A program made the translations under genes and the position numbers. DNA of 64,000 nt, taken from the NCBI GenBank assembly GCA_008477525.1, contig SPDT01000011.1:124001-188000 (forward strand), written 5' to 3'. The stretch is from Hypomyces perniciosus. Taxonomy: Eukaryota > Ascomycota > Sordariomycetes > Hypocreales > Hypocreaceae. Below the pieces are notes generated by a model. The model saw nothing but the letters and a program-made list of their open reading frames with translations. It made no database searches and was not told the DNA's origin. Below, in pieces: positions 32,778 to 44,997 of the stretch. Within the stretch, counting starts at the first letter, position 1. Each line of letters opens with the position of its first letter.

Positions 32778-33089
32778 GCCCACAAGGGCTACACGGCCGG
32801 CAGGCTTGGAGTATTGTTGGTCGATATGGTCGAGAATATCTCCACGGTCAACGAAATCGGGGTCGCGGCAAAATGGGATTGATGCAAATGGTATTGATGG
32901 CGTTTCAGGCCGCTCTAAGCATATTAGCCTTAACCTAGATATCAGACTAACTTTGCATAGGCGAGGTTGCTTACCGCTATAGAAATTATTGTTAACTGTT
33001 CCCCCATAGACCTGTAAGCCCGCGAGGACATTGTGGGCTTGGATATTCCCAAACGTAGGGCCTGCTATGAACATCTGAGATGCTGCCAT
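32690..33089 (-). pseudogene. truncated NB-ARC NLR gene, N-terminal part only
   Basis: Two exons on the minus strand, from the ATG at 33089: 33089-32975 and 32914 down to about 32690, with a 60-nt intron (GTAAGC..TTAG). Exon 1 encodes a short N-terminus with TFGNIQAHNVLAGLQVYGG followed by TVNNNFYS, Asn/Gly-rich and similar in style to amyloid signalling motifs of fungal NLRs. Exon 2 starts the NB-ARC domain: CRDPDFVDRGDILDHIDQQ, Walker A VALVGLGGVGKSQLAIEFAHR, then AWVFWMH. The family would continue with the remaining nucleotide-binding domain and TPR repeats, but sequence identity ends right after WVFWMH, where the frame runs into the antisense of the neighbouring truncated gene. It is therefore a fragment. 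Confidence 0.75.
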
Positions 33090-33653
33090 TATAGGGTCGG
33101 CCTCGGTTAAGCTGTTTTCCTTCCTTTGTATCGTTCGTTGTTCAAAGTAGTTTTCGCAATGATAATATATGTTGTCGGGTTGCTCTAAATATAATGCTTC
33201 TGTATTTGCTCGAGCGGGCAGACGTGTGTCTAGAGGCCTGTGCCCAAGGTCTACCCCGCACATCACAGTCTTATGGATCTTGGTATGGCGAGGCGAACGC
33301 ACATCGACCTTCGCTGCCTGGCCGGATGCCGGCCAACCCTGGGCGACATCCTTTTCCGCTTGTGTAATTCGGTGCTGTTGGGAAGATATTGGGTTATGTA
33401 TCTCTTACTCCGTAGATCGTTATGAATTTCGGTGTATGTTTCCTATCTGGAATCCGCCGCTGCCGTCAACTATCACATCGCATCCCCGAGGGAATTCATC
33501 GTTCCTGTCCAGCGCCTGTCGTTTATTGCCATGTCAAGGTAGAGCGCAGCGCTAGCCATTTTCGGTCGCTGTTGGCAGAAATGCATTCATCTGCGCACAA
33601 GCCACATGCCCCATATGGATGGTCTGTGCGGAGAATCTTTTAACACTGAAAAA
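33090..33653. other. intergenic, no supported gene
   Basis: Upstream region of the NB-ARC fragment. A TACTCCGTA 9-mer is at 33406-33414. No gene seen. Confidence 0.4.
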
Positions 33654-33681
33654 GCCGACACTATTTTCGGCCCCTACTGTA
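33654..33681. mobile_element. TIR family 1 end abutting LINE copy D
   Basis: GACACTATTTTCGGCC followed by CCTACTGTA matches the right inverted end of the element at 48763-49230. It ends at the TA where the LINE sequence begins. Confidence 0.6.
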
Positions 33682-33684
33682 TAA

Positions 33685-33966
33685 AAGAGTATCCTTCGGG
33701 AAGAGCATTTCTATGCCGGAGGACTTTCAGGGTTCACCTCCGTATTCGAACCACGAGAGCGCCCAAAGCAATGCTACAACTGCCAGGAAATCACCAACCA
33801 TAAAGCCTATCAATGTCGTAATCCCCAAGCGTGTGCCAGATGCGCCAAGGTAGGACATCACCACAGCGTATGCACAGAAACGATCCTCAAATGCATCCCA
33901 TGCGGAGGACCGCATGAATCGTTTAGCAAAAACTGCCGGAAGCTCTTCCCATCTCAGCATGAGTAG
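33685..33966 (+). pseudogene. LINE ORF1 C-terminus with three zinc knuckles
   Basis: Open frame without a start codon, cut at its 5' end by the junction at 33682. It carries three Cys/His clusters: CYNCQEITNHKAYQC (C-x2-C-x5-H-x4-C), [14 protein letters not shown] (C-x2-C-x4-H-x4-C) and [15 protein letters not shown]. These are the gag-like RNA-binding knuckles of Tad/I-type ORF1. Its stop overlaps the ORF2 start in the string ATGAGTAG at 33959-33966, suggesting coupled re-initiation. Confidence 0.85.
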
Positions 33967-36900
33967 AACGTTCCGCATGATACAACTGAATGTGAGAAAA
34001 CAAGGAGCGGTGCACGATAGCTTGATAAACGATACTAAAACTGAAGATGCAACGGTATTGGCTATCCAGGAGCCTCAAGCGCGGCGGATACAAGGGCAGC
34101 TCCTAACGACGCCCATGTTTCACCACAGGTGGGTGAAAATGGTTCCGTCTGCATGGAGAGAAGGCAGATGGGCGTTTCGGAGCATGCTTTGGGTGAACAA
34201 AGATGTGGAGGCGGAGCAGGTGGTGATAGAGTCGCCGGATATGACGGCTGCTATCATACGGCTCCCGGACCGATTGGTCCTGGTAATATCGGTGTACGTG
34301 CCAGGAGGGGATGCTCAGGCACTCCGAGAAACGTGCGATACACTACGCAGTGTTATCATGCAAGCAAGACGAGACGCAGGCAAGGTGGTGGATGTGGTGA
34401 TAGCTGGAGACTTCAATCGACACGACCAGCTATGGGGAGGAGATGATGTATCACTGGAAAGACAGGGGGAGGCGGATCAGGTAATCGACCTGATGAACGA
34501 CTTCGGCCTAAACAGCCTGCTCCGCAGGGGAATAAAGACATGGCACGGTGGAGACCACGAGTCAACAATCGACCTGGTCTTGGCCTCGGAAGATCTCGCG
34601 TCATCAACAATAAAATGCGCGGTCCTTGGCTCGAACCACGGGTCGGACCACGAGGCGATCGAGACGGTGTTTGATACCGCCGTTCCCATACCGAAACAGC
34701 AGGAGCGTCGTCTTTTTAAAAATGCGCCATGGAAAGAGATCAACGCGAGGATTGCAAGCGCACTGGGGCCCACCCCGCTAAAGGAAGGCACAGTGCAGCA
34801 GAAAACGGACAAGTTGATGTCGGTGGTGCTAGAGGCGGTCTACGCCCTGACACCAAGAGCCAAGCCATCACCATATGCAAAGCGATGGTGGACGGATGAT
34901 CTAACACAGCTCCGTCGAATATACACATACTGGAGGAACCGTGCTCGATCGGAGAGACGCGCAGGGAGAAGAAGACCGGATCTAGAGGACACGGCAAAAG
35001 GTGCTGCCAAACAGTACCATGACGCCATCCGAAAACAAAAGAAGACCCATTGGGAGGAGTTCCTGGCGGATAATAACAACATCTGGAAAGCAGTCAAATA
35101 CCTGAAGTCGGGAGACGACACAGCATTTGGCAAAGTGCCGCAACTTCAAAGAGCCGACGAGACGTTCACGACTAATAACATGGAACAAGCTGAGGAACTT
35201 CTAACCACTTTCTTTCCTCCTCTCCCAGAGAATATTGAAGACGAGGGACAGCGGCCCCAGCGCGGCGCGGCGGTCCCGATGCCTGATCTAACGATGGAAG
35301 AGATTGAGCGTCAACTTCTCGCAGCAAAACCATGGAAAGCGCCTGGAGAAGACGGTCTACCCGTGGTCGTTTGGAAACAAACGTGGCCGGTGGTCAAAAA
35401 CCAAGTACTAGATATATTCCGTGCGTCTCTCGAGGAGGGTGTGTTGCCCGACCAATGGAGGCATGCAAAAATCATCCCGCTTAAGAAACCCGACAAAGAT
35501 GACTACACAGTTGCAAAAGCCTGGCGGCCGATCTCGCTGTTAGCCACGCTTGGCAAGGTGCTGGAGTCAGTGATTGCGGAGAGAATTTCGCATGCAGTAG
35601 AAACATATGGCCTGCTTCCGACTAACCATTTTGGAGCTCGCAAACAACGATCATCAGAGCAAGCGCTTCTGCTACTGCAGGAACAGGTTTATGCTGCCTG
35701 GCGGGGTCGACGGGTCCTCAGTTTAGTGAGCTTTGACGTTAAAGGAGCGTATAACGGCGTTTGCAAAGAAAGGTTGATTCAAAGGATGAGAGCTCGAGGC
35801 ATACCGGAGAAGCTACTTCGATGGATTGAGGCCTTCTGCTCACAACGCACAGCGACAATCCAAGTTAACGGACAGACAGCCGAGAAGCGAAGCTTGCCAC
35901 AGGCAGGCCTGCCTCAAGGCTCACCTCTATCGCCGATCTTGTTTCTTTTCTTCAATGCAGATCTAGTACAACGACGCATCGACTGCCACGGAGGAGCGAT
36001 AGCTTTCGTGGATGACTTCACGGCGTGGGCCGTAGGACCGACAGCTCAAAGCAATCGCGAGGGCATCGAAGCAATCATCAAGGATGCCCTAGAGTGGGAG
36101 AAGAGAAGCGGCGCAACTTTCGAAGCAAACAAGACGGCAATTATACACTTTACTCGGAAAAAGTACAAAAGCGACTCGGAACCCTTCACTATTAAAGGAC
36201 GAATCGTCGAGCCGAAGGAGAGTGTCAAGGTTCTAGGAGTGATTATGGACTCCGGTCTCAAGTACAAGGAGCATATTGCCGAAGCAGCCTCCAAGGGCCT
36301 ACGAGCCGCGATGGAGCTGAAACGACTGAGGAATGTATCCCCATCTACGGCACGGCAGCTGTTCACGGCCACCGTGGCCCCAGCAGTGGACTACGCTTCC
36401 AATGTATGGATGCACGCAGTCAAGGATAAGGTCGCGGGGCCTATCAACCGGGTCCAAAGAGTAGGTGCACAGGCTATCGTCGGGACGCTCCTCAAGGTGG
36501 CGACGAGCGTGGCGGAAGCGGAGGCTCATATCGCCCCCGTACAAGAACGGCTATGGAGGAAGGCAATTAAAATGTGGACGGATATCCACACGCTGCCCGA
36601 GACCAACCCTCTCCGTCGAATAACCTCCCGCATCCGAGCGTTCAGGAGGTCCCACCGGTCGCCGCTCTATCAGGTGACAATAGCTCTCAAGGACATAGAG
36701 ATGGAAAAGCTAGAAACCATCAACCCGTTCACATTAGCACCATGGGAAGAGCGTATGCATGCCATCGCCGACGAAACAGCAGCAGCCAAAGCAGAGACAG
36801 GTTGGGCCATTCGCGTAGCAGTCAGCAGCTCAGCGCGGAACGATATAGTGGGAGTGGGTGGGGCCATCCAGATTCCGGCATCCATACGCGGCGGCCCGAA

Positions 36901-37723
36901 GACCGAGACCTTCTCCTTCACTCTGGGCAAGAGAACGGAACAGAACCCCTACAGCGGAGAACTAGCAGCGATAGCATACGCTCTAAGACGACACCTACCA
37001 AGGGTTAGACACTGGAACATTGCGCTGCTGACAAGTAACAAAGCAGCCGTGCTCACGCTCAAACAGCCGCACCAACAATCGGGACAAGAATACGTCCGAT
37101 GCATCTACGACTCGATTGAAGGGTTGCGTGAAAACGGGAACACAGTAACAGCCCTATGGGTTCCTACGAGCGAAGAAAACGAACTGCTTAAGCGAGCTAA
37201 AGAACAAGCACGACAAGCCACCCGACAGGGTGCTACCCAGCAACTTCAGTTCCCCAGGATGCAATCGACGACGCTCAACTTGGCACAGTCACAGCAGCGA
37301 AAGGATAGGTGCTTACCGGAAGACATCGGAAAGCATTCTAAGAGAATAGATAAAGCATTTCCAGGAAAGCACACACGACTACTCTACGACAGTCTGTCGC
37401 GGAACGAATCTAGTGTGTTTGCTCAACTCAGGACAGGTATGGCAAGGCTGAACTCATACCTCTTTCGAATCAATGCCGCACCGTCTGATCAGTGCGAATG
37501 CGGATATGAAAGGGAGACGGTTGACCACTTTTTATTCCGATGCAGAAAGTGGACAACATACCGAACAGAGATGATTCAATGTACAGAAACACAAAGAGGC
37601 AACATCTCCTTCCACTTGGGAGGAAAGTCGCCATCCGATAACGACAAATGGACTCCAAACCTAGAAGCAGTGCGAGCAACAATCCGGTTCGCAATGGCCA
37701 CGGGCCGACTAGACGCAAATTAA
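33959..37723 (+). CDS. LINE ORF2: endonuclease, reverse transcriptase, RNase H
   Basis: Intact frame of 1254 residues from the ATG at 33959 (an upstream in-frame ATG at 33914 overlaps the ORF1 zinc knuckles and is less likely). Order of domains: APE-type endonuclease ([41 protein letters not shown]), about residues 5-225; reverse transcriptase with [44 protein letters not shown] and the catalytic FVDD, about 450-760; RNase H-like region with [13 protein letters not shown] and SNKAAVL (an Asn where Asp is usual), about 970-1090; and a terminal [17 protein letters not shown] zinc-type cluster. It copies its own RNA into nicked genomic DNA. This is the only copy in the window able to encode a complete ORF2. 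Confidence 0.93.
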   Translation: MSRTFRMIQLNVRKQGAVHDSLINDTKTEDATVLAIQEPQARRIQGQLLTTPMFHHRWVKMVPSAWREGRWAFRSMLWVNKDVEAEQVVIESPDMTAAIIRLPDRLVLVISVYVPGGDAQALRETCDTLRSVIMQARRDAGKVVDVVIAGDFNRHDQLWGGDDVSLERQGEADQVIDLMNDFGLNSLLRRGIKTWHGGDHESTIDLVLASEDLASSTIKCAVLGSNHGSDHEAIETVFDTAVPIPKQQERRLFKNAPWKEINARIASALGPTPLKEGTVQQKTDKLMSVVLEAVYALTPRAKPSPYAKRWWTDDLTQLRRIYTYWRNRARSERRAGRRRPDLEDTAKGAAKQYHDAIRKQKKTHWEEFLADNNNIWKAVKYLKSGDDTAFGKVPQLQRADETFTTNNMEQAEELLTTFFPPLPENIEDEGQRPQRGAAVPMPDLTMEEIERQLLAAKPWKAPGEDGLPVVVWKQTWPVVKNQVLDIFRASLEEGVLPDQWRHAKIIPLKKPDKDDYTVAKAWRPISLLATLGKVLESVIAERISHAVETYGLLPTNHFGARKQRSSEQALLLLQEQVYAAWRGRRVLSLVSFDVKGAYNGVCKERLIQRMRARGIPEKLLRWIEAFCSQRTATIQVNGQTAEKRSLPQAGLPQGSPLSPILFLFFNADLVQRRIDCHGGAIAFVDDFTAWAVGPTAQSNREGIEAIIKDALEWEKRSGATFEANKTAIIHFTRKKYKSDSEPFTIKGRIVEPKESVKVLGVIMDSGLKYKEHIAEAASKGLRAAMELKRLRNVSPSTARQLFTATVAPAVDYASNVWMHAVKDKVAGPINRVQRVGAQAIVGTLLKVATSVAEAEAHIAPVQERLWRKAIKMWTDIHTLPETNPLRRITSRIRAFRRSHRSPLYQVTIALKDIEMEKLETINPFTLAPWEERMHAIADETAAAKAETGWAIRVAVSSSARNDIVGVGGAIQIPASIRGGPKTETFSFTLGKRTEQNPYSGELAAIAYALRRHLPRVRHWNIALLTSNKAAVLTLKQPHQQSGQEYVRCIYDSIEGLRENGNTVTALWVPTSEENELLKRAKEQARQATRQGATQQLQFPRMQSTTLNLAQSQQRKDRCLPEDIGKHSKRIDKAFPGKHTRLLYDSLSRNESSVFAQLRTGMARLNSYLFRINAAPSDQCECGYERETVDHFLFRCRKWTTYRTEMIQCTETQRGNISFHLGGKSPSDNDKWTPNLEAVRATIRFAMATGRLDAN

Positions 37724-38068
37724 CGGCGGGAGATGAACCCGCACCTCTAACCCACTAACCCACTTTACGACCTACCTAACCCACACTCATCACCTCGTGG
37801 CACGAACAGCAGGCAACGCTTTAGCCGCCGAAGATAGGACGCTGAACACTCGTAGAATCGCCTCCAAGCTGGCTTGCTAATAAAAGATTACCAAACCACG
37901 GGAACACGTAGAAAGACACAAGACTTGCAAGACATGATAGACAGAAGAAGGATATCGCATGGGCTTTTGGGAGATAGGACAAACTTGAGAAAGACACATG
38001 TACACTAGCTAAAGTTGCCCTTTCGGCTTAGCCGCCGGGCGTCAATAAATTGTATTGTATTATTAATG

Positions 38069-38247
38069 AAGGCGAAGCGTCCAACCTAAAGACCTCGTCA
38101 AGATCCTAGGTGTTATCATGGACTTCGGACTCAAGTACAAGAAGCATATTGCGAGAGCGGCCTCCAAGGGCCTTCAGGCTGCGATGGAGTTGAAACGACT
38201 TGAGAATATATCCCCATCCACAGCACAGCGGTTGTTCACGGCCACTG
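38069..38247 (+). mobile_element. LINE copy E, internal fragment
   Basis: About 180 bases homologous to the segment after the reverse-transcriptase core of copy D ([29 protein letters not shown]), with many differences. It starts a few bases after the tail of copy D, suggesting that copy D inserted in or next to an older LINE. Confidence 0.8.
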
Positions 38248-41200
38248 AATGGCGTCCGGGGCAGCAGGCACAGATGAGGCAATTGGGCTTTTGTGATTGA
38301 CTTTGTGCTAAGATAAAGAATCCGGCTTGGGTAGCCGGCTATCGGGCTGCAGCCAAGCACGCATTGGAGGAGGGGTCGGCATCTGGGACGTAGGGTGGTA
38401 CAGAGACTGCTAGCTCCCAACGTTCCGTTGCTGGTTGAATGGTGTCGCCGGGATCGGCTGGCTTCATGCAACATCCCGTTGAGACTGACATCAATATAAG
38501 CAATACGGCATCCGACAATCAAGCATGTCAGAGTATGGCTCTGTGCATTGACATTGTTTGCGTTCGTTTTCCAGGCACGAATTGAGGAGTAAACAGGGCT
38601 GTTGACGAGGCGTTAAAGGTCTTGGGATGACGCGCAAACTCAGCTCACGTGTCAAGGGCCATTCTGTCAATGGTAAATGAATCGCTTATTTCTCGGCCAA
38701 ACACATCCCCACCCAAATACGCCGCTATTGAGTAGAGTTGAAGATTCCTGCCCTGTGTGGCTGAAGACGGCGGGCTGGAACGAAACACCATCAAATAATT
38801 CTAGGGTCATTCTCCTGTTGGAAAACACAGTTAGTAGTCAGCTTGAACACATCACGAAGAAAGAGGACATGAATTCCACTCAATTAACCACATCTCCTCT
38901 TCTTCTAATTTGGTTGCCCTTCCAGCTCTTTTATATAACAAGAGAATGATGTGTTCCGTTTCATCTCCGCTCAGCTCCTCCGGTGACGCTAACCTTCTTC
39001 CATATCCAATCTCCACCACGAAGACCGATATATGCCTCTAGATAGGTTGATAGGTGGCTGTAGGATTGCCGACAGCCGGGTCGGCCGCATCTGTAAATCT
39101 CCATACCATTTGTACCTCTAAGAACTCACGTTTGAGATCATTGACGTCAAGTCTGAGTCCAGTAACCTCACGTTTGAGATCGGTGATCCTGTCTCTCTAA
39201 GTCAGCAGGATTCACAATGCCGGGGCAAACACAAACATCTCTTGAAGATGATTGATCCTTCAACACCAATACGTTAGCTGAGGGGTGCACGTCACTGGAC
39301 CGGTCCACTCACATCTCAGGTACGACTTCATTTGGTTCTAAAATGCTATATATGAGAATCGATTAGTCACTGAATGCTTAGCATCTCGGTGATCCCGGTG
39401 ATGACTGACACGCCGTCTTGGTCATTGATCACATGACTGTTGTTCATTGGCCTTAATTTTTGTGAGCATAACCAGACAGATAGAGTGGATGGTCGCACAA
39501 ACATCGAGCCCTCCACATGCACAAACTGGCTTGGCGCTAAGCGCGCTGCAGCATGAGTATAAGCAGCGCCTAGCACTGGCTGGCGTGAAACAAGGGTAGC
39601 GTTCCGGCGCCTGCCCTGAACCATTGGAGGCGATGGCATCTGGGGCAGCTGCCCTGCGAACCGCTTTGTCGCTTGTGAGTGTTGGAGCATTTCAGTTGTA
39701 CAAAAAGTTTCGGTGACTTGCTTAATGAAATAGAACAATGGTGGTTGCACGCCGAAGCACAACTGTTCTCTCTTATATATGTTGAACCAAAAACCGACAG
39801 TATGGTTAAGCTAGAAATCCTTAGGCCTTCTTCCCAAGCACAACCAACAACAATATGATGGTCCACCGAATGTGTGATCAATCACCAAATTGTGCATGGA
39901 CGTAGTATAGACAGAGAGGGGTGTAACAACCTGAATATCTTCATACACCATGTCCGAATGCACAAGGCCATATCTGAACAATTTGCTACTGCATTGTGAA
40001 TTAGACAGCAGTTCAACGTGTGTAGATTTGAGAAACATGACCATAAGGTACATGCGGATTATTGGTCTACACAGGATTGAAAGGGAACGTTTGAACCACT
40101 ATAGCCTTGTTTAGGAAATGGACCGGTTGGGCCGGGCCTTGTTGTGACTGGATCCCTGTTTAAGCGGATTGGGAAATGAATTTCGAGGACAGTGTTCAGG
40201 GTCCTTTTGCTTTACGTTGTTGGCTACAATCCCTGCAGGTCGGTTTTCTTTGTACGCCCGACGCTGTTAGCCGGTCACCTTTCCTTGCTCTAGACACACA
40301 ACCAACAGTCGGGCGATTTATCACAGTTATAAACAAAAGCATGCCATTGCGCCGTTTAGTGTGTATAACAGCTGCGCAACCAGTCATTTGTTCACGTCGT
40401 GTTTCTGCGTCAAAGTAGCAAAAGTAAACGCTGTCATCATCCTGAATAGATTTGTCCTCAACAACCATAGGCTGACGACATGATGTTTTGACCAGGCGGC
40501 TGCGAATGCGTTCACTTTGCTTTTTCAGGATACGAAAACGCCTTCAAAGCAAGCTTTGACACGGAAGTCCGGTGCTGACGGATGGGCTCGGTCATACCAC
40601 CGGATTAAGAGCCAACAAATCGCTCAATTCCCAGCGTCATCCGGTGCAACTTTAGGGGGCTGAGTGTTGTTGGTTCCTGTCAGTCAAAATTGCACCGATA
40701 ACCATTCTGCCAACCCCGGTCGGCCGTTCACCTTTCACTGCCTAACTTCGGAACATGATGCGACCAGGTCGCAATATCTGTTCGGTCCTGTGCGTCAGCT
40801 GTGATATTTTACGTCCGACAGAGCAGGGATTATAACGCCGACTGATGTGCACCTACGTAGGACGAATCTTGTGATGTCGAAGGCTTAATGAAGGCACAAT
40901 CTCGCCTCGTCAGTGCACAACTCCAAGTAAAGAAGCCGTTTGTGATATATACACCAATCGTGAATGCCTTTTTATGCCTTTTCAACGCTTTCATGCGCCT
41001 TGAGAATAAACGGCGACGACCCAGAATATTAGTTGGTATATACCTCAGTCGTGGAAAACGTCTACTTATGCTGCTGTAGTTTGAGCCAACCAGTGTCATC
41101 AAAACCACAGGAGCAACCGCCTAATTCACCTACTCCGTACGAACGTTCATCTCACAGTAAAGGCTTCAGCCGACACCTACTGGGTACTTGTAGCACAATG

Positions 41201-41404
41201 CGTGTCTTCGTCTCAGCAGCCTCCCTGCGTGACGACGGTAGCTCGGTAGCTTTGTCGCTTGGACTGTTGAATTGTCATCCAAGAAAACTCGTCTGCTATC
41301 TGCCGTTGCTATCAGCCATAGTGAATGGAGCACATGTCCAGTAGTGGTTCTGAGCACTAACCAGACTGTTCACGTCCGGAGCAATCTCCCCCTCTGGAAC
41401 ATCA
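38248..41404. other. gene-poor region, no supported gene
   Basis: About 3.2 kb with only short frames on both strands (for example 40176-40418 plus and 40196-40468 minus) and no recognisable domain. A TACTCCGTA 9-mer is at 41131-41139. It looks like degraded repeat or intergenic DNA. Confidence 0.4.
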
Positions 41405-41866
41405 TACAGTAGAGGCCGACATGAGTGTCTGCATTTTGTATGTGTAGAAAATTTCCAGGCACAGACCATGCCTCTGGTTTCTGTAGCCGAGACTTCTATG
41501 AACACAGCCTAACTGTGCTTTATTAATATTTACCTAACATTATATAAGAACAATTTCGCCATTGCTATATAGAGGGGAACGGCAAAAAACTGCCGAAAGT
41601 CGCTCTAGGCTCTTTATTAATAGAAAAACCTTTAGGTCCAGAAGTACTGTATTTTAAAGTTGCTGCTCCTGACGTTTAAGAATAAGAAGGATCAAAATTT
41701 CAATTTTTAGCATTTAAAAGCCATAAATGGCTTTTGTTAGGCTAATATTAGAGAACAACCTGCCAAGCTTTATTGTATAGTAGTGGCTACAACAGGCAGC
41801 AGTCTGGTCCGTGCCCAGAGAGTTTCTAAATACGCAAATGGCGGACTGGTTTCGGCCGCTACTGTA
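41405..41866 (-). mobile_element. TIR family 1 MITE-like element
   Basis: 462 bases bounded by TACAGTAGAGGCCGA at the left and its counterpart TCGGCCGCTACTGTA at the right, with TA at both ends. Alignable along its length with 48763-49230 in inverted orientation. No transposase frame, so non-autonomous, probably of the Tc1/mariner group. Confidence 0.75.
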
Positions 41867-42574
41867 TTACTCCCTGAGCGGTTGATTTCAACTTCCAAAG
41901 GCACGCCACGACGTCCAAAAACGATGCCGTGTGGAGATTCGTAAACTGGAAACCTTTCTATTTTTTCGATTGCTAATTGTATTTGTGCCATTGTCAATAA
42001 GTTGCCATGGAACGTTGGCAAGTTCTAATTCCTCGTCCGGGGCCTGTTAGCTAGAGACCAGCGGACCAGGGTGTAAAATCCACTACAGATGGTTGTTGGA
42101 CGAAAAGCTTGACGTCCAATTGTGGCCTGCTGCCCCCTGTCGAATCCCTTCTTGCAAACTGCTACGCCCTTACCTAATAGTTCATCTCTTGATTCTTGGC
42201 ATTGATACTTTTTTCTTGTCTGTGGGTTTTTGTGACAAAGAGAAATCCACAATCCAGCCCCACGTTGATTCCTTGACTAAACAGGCCCGGAACTTGATTT
42301 TCATGACAAAGTAGAGAGATATTATCTCGTAAAAATGTCCGGTTCCCGTCCCTGCCTCATCTCCCACTCTCCCTTTATCATCCAAAGTCCGAAGGTACAC
42401 AATTACAGTAGCCCATATTTTCTCAAAACTTACGTATTTCCGTGTCGCTATTAGGTACAAACGGCCGTTGCACTAGTCATTACTCCGTAGAATGAGTAAA
42501 ATGGCTCCCCGCTAATTTACAGATGTGGATAGCCACTAACGGTTTTCAGCGTTAATGCTTGCAAAGTGAGGCAA

Positions 42575-43137
42575 CAATGTCAGTTTATGTACCTAGTATT
42601 ACATAATAACAATTTCGATAGAAGAGAACGGCAAGGAAACAGCCGAAAGTCGCCCTAATAGCCAAAACCTTAAATCCATAAATACTCTGTTTTAATGTTG
42701 CTGTTTCTGACTTTTAGGTGTAAGAAGGATTAAAATCCATTAAAAAGCAATAAATGGCTTTTGTTAGAGAATGACCTGTTCCGTGCTCAGAAAGTTTGGT
42801 TTCGGCCACTACTGTGCTCCGTGATTAATCACGACTGCAAGAGATTGCCCGTTAGTGGGACCGTTGGTGACGGGAAGAATCACAGAAGCAAGAAAAGACA
42901 GCTTTGCCGCTACGGCTGAGGTATTTTGAAACGCAGTTTACGCGGCCTTCTATATTGATAAATAAGGCAGAAAAGGAAGCATACATAGAAGGAGGGTCAA
43001 TCGGTAATGGAATTCATGGGTGCTGAGATCTCCCCACTATCGTGATATGTTGTTGGGCTGTGTTAACAGAAATACATCAGAGGCATGGTCTGTGCCTAAA
43101 AACTTTCTATACGTACAAAATGCAGACCTCTACTGTA
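42575..43137. mobile_element. degraded TIR family 1 pieces
   Basis: 42575-42815 matches the right half of the 41.4 kb element and ends GGCCACTACTGT. 43050-43137 matches the other end, including a TGGTCTGTGCCT word and a final CTCTACTGTA. The DNA between is unrelated and holds nothing recognised. These are probably two broken copies. Confidence 0.55.
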
Positions 43138-43416
43138 GTTCTTCAGCTCGGCCATTATGGTACCTCGTATTTCTGTAATCCAACTAGTAGACTTTTCCAA
43201 CAACGTATTTTGTATCCAACACCTGCGGTACAAATCAATACTTGTACAAACAACAGTAAAACACTGTGTACGTATAATAGTACGACTCTTATTCCTATTC
43301 AAGCCCCATTCTCTGCCAACCTCATCTTCCCTAATTCTTGCAGGATTAATTTGCAGGCAGATTTGGTGTGGGACTGCCTATGACATTCCATGGCAAGGTC
43401 TTGCCCCCACAGGTAC

Positions 43417-44997
43417 TTACAGAGAAATGCCATGTAGAATGCCCAGAACCTTTTCAATGTACCTCACACCCACCGCTACCCCGTCCTCATCCTGGAATTC
43501 TCGTTCGTCACCAAAATCAAAGTTGCCCTCGTCCAGACAAGTTAAGCACGTCTCGACCACCTCGCTGTATTTGGTACCCATCTTGACTCTCAACACGTTG
43601 CTACGGCTAAGACTAACCAGGTGCTCCTGTAGTACCTTGAGATTCTTAAGCTGCGCCCCATCTTCAGAGAGTCCAAGAGCTCTCGATGGCTGTGCAATAC
43701 CATCGGAATCATAAGCAACGAGTGACTCCCACAGACCAATCTCTAGAAGGCATACTCCTAGGCTATAGATATCGTGCTGCATCACGTAATAGTCAACGTT
43801 GTTTCCCTGCCGCTGCGGATGTCTGTACATATTGGTTTCCCACTTCAGGTCAGTCACTGGGTATGTCCTCCCATCCGCATTTCGGATGACCTGGAATCCG
43901 ACTAGGCATGCCATGCTCGGGAGTCTCCCCTCCTCTGACTTGCTGAGACTCAATATCGTCTCAGGCCGGATATTCTTGTGTACGAACCCGTACAAGTGAA
44001 CATAGTAGACAGCGCTGACAAGCCGTTTCGCCATCTCGAGACGGTCGGAAAGCGAGTCATGGGCTTGACCAGAGAGCAGTAGTTCCCGAACGCTGCGGAT
44101 GGCTGTGTATCCCTCTGGAACTCGGAAGAGGAAAGCCATGCTGGAGGTCTTGACCTGCGGCACGACCCCCTTGCAGCTAAAGATGCCGAAGGTAAAGGGA
44201 TCCGAGTCTCGAAGACGGCGCGCAAAATCCCGTGCGTCTTTTCTCTCCACCGCTCCGTTGGTGACCGCATCTATGATGAGTCGTCTGGACTCCCCCGAAC
44301 ACGTGGCTACCTGGGCCGTAGAGTACGGAATGTCTACTCTGTCGTAATCCTTTAGACTTTCTTCACTGATAAAGACGCTCCGGGATTCTGCCAAGGTCTC
44401 CTTAAAAGCTCGACGAAACTTCCGGGCTACCATACTGGGCTCTGCTGCACTTGTAGGCCCGTTTTTGATGACATTGTTGAGCATCCCATCAACACTCGGA
44501 GGAGCAAGTTTGATCAAGTAAAGCCAAGAAGGCTCGTATCGTTTCTGCCAAGATTCCAGTTCTTGTATGGTCTCCTCCAGGGTACCCTTTAGACGTAAAA
44601 AATGAAGCTTTCTCGCCTTGGACGTTGAGCGCTTGTCACATTTGGAGAGATTTTGCATAGCGCCCTCCAATTTGGCGCGGAGGATGCAAAGCGTCTGTTG
44701 TTGAACATCTTTGTCTTCGTCGGTCATGGTGCTTTCCAGCTCTTTGGTCACTTCTAGCTGGGTGAGGACTCGTGACCAACAGATATCAATCCGGAGATAC
44801 ATCTCGGCTAGCCTGTCGTCAGCTTCCCGATAGTCCTTGCATGCCTGGACTAAATCCTTTCCCCATCTTTATTTTTTCGTTTGGTCAGTGTTTACGATTA
44901 CGGGTTATATGCACGGAGTAATAGAGCTATCTACTTACTTCATACACAGGTCGACAGTCCCGGCAAGGCCCGCGATTCCAAGAGCGAGCTCAGCCAT
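43417..44997 (-). CDS. HeLo-like domain - pseudokinase protein (MLKL-like layout)
   Basis: Two exons (44997-44939, 44866-43417), 502 aa. The 72-nt intron (GTAAGT..AAAG) joins MAELALGIAGLAGTVDLCMK to WGKDLVQACKDYREADDRLA, the characteristic start of HeLo-type domains of fungal STAND and cell-death proteins. Residues 1 to about 200 form this helical domain. Residues about 220-500 have a protein-kinase fold: YRHPQRQG and QHDIYSLGVCLLEIGLW are typical of the fungal family. The catalytic loop reads HKNIRPET in place of HRD..PEN and the DFG position reads GFQ, so it lacks both the catalytic and the metal-binding Asp: a pseudokinase. HeLo domains permeabilise membranes on activation. The order helical bundle then pseudokinase is that of animal MLKL, the necroptosis executor. 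It is divergent from the kinase gene at 45455. Confidence 0.8.

Larger units (their letters stand above)
33682..38062 (+). mobile_element. Tad-like LINE copy D, nearly complete
   Basis: Non-LTR retrotransposon with the end of ORF1, an intact ORF2, a 3' UTR with two GTGGGTTA-type units (as CCCACTAA), and a CAATAAATTGTATTGTATT tail typical of LINE 3' ends. Only the start of ORF1 and the 5' UTR are missing. Copies A, B, C and E elsewhere in the window are the same family. The near identity with copy C implies recent activity. Confidence 0.93.

Noticed and set aside
36046..37008. Overlapping frames on both strands within 34-37.7 kb
   Set aside because: They are shadows of the intact LINE ORF2.
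40176..40468. 80- and 90-codon frames on opposite strands
   Set aside because: No recognisable domain and no way to choose between strands.
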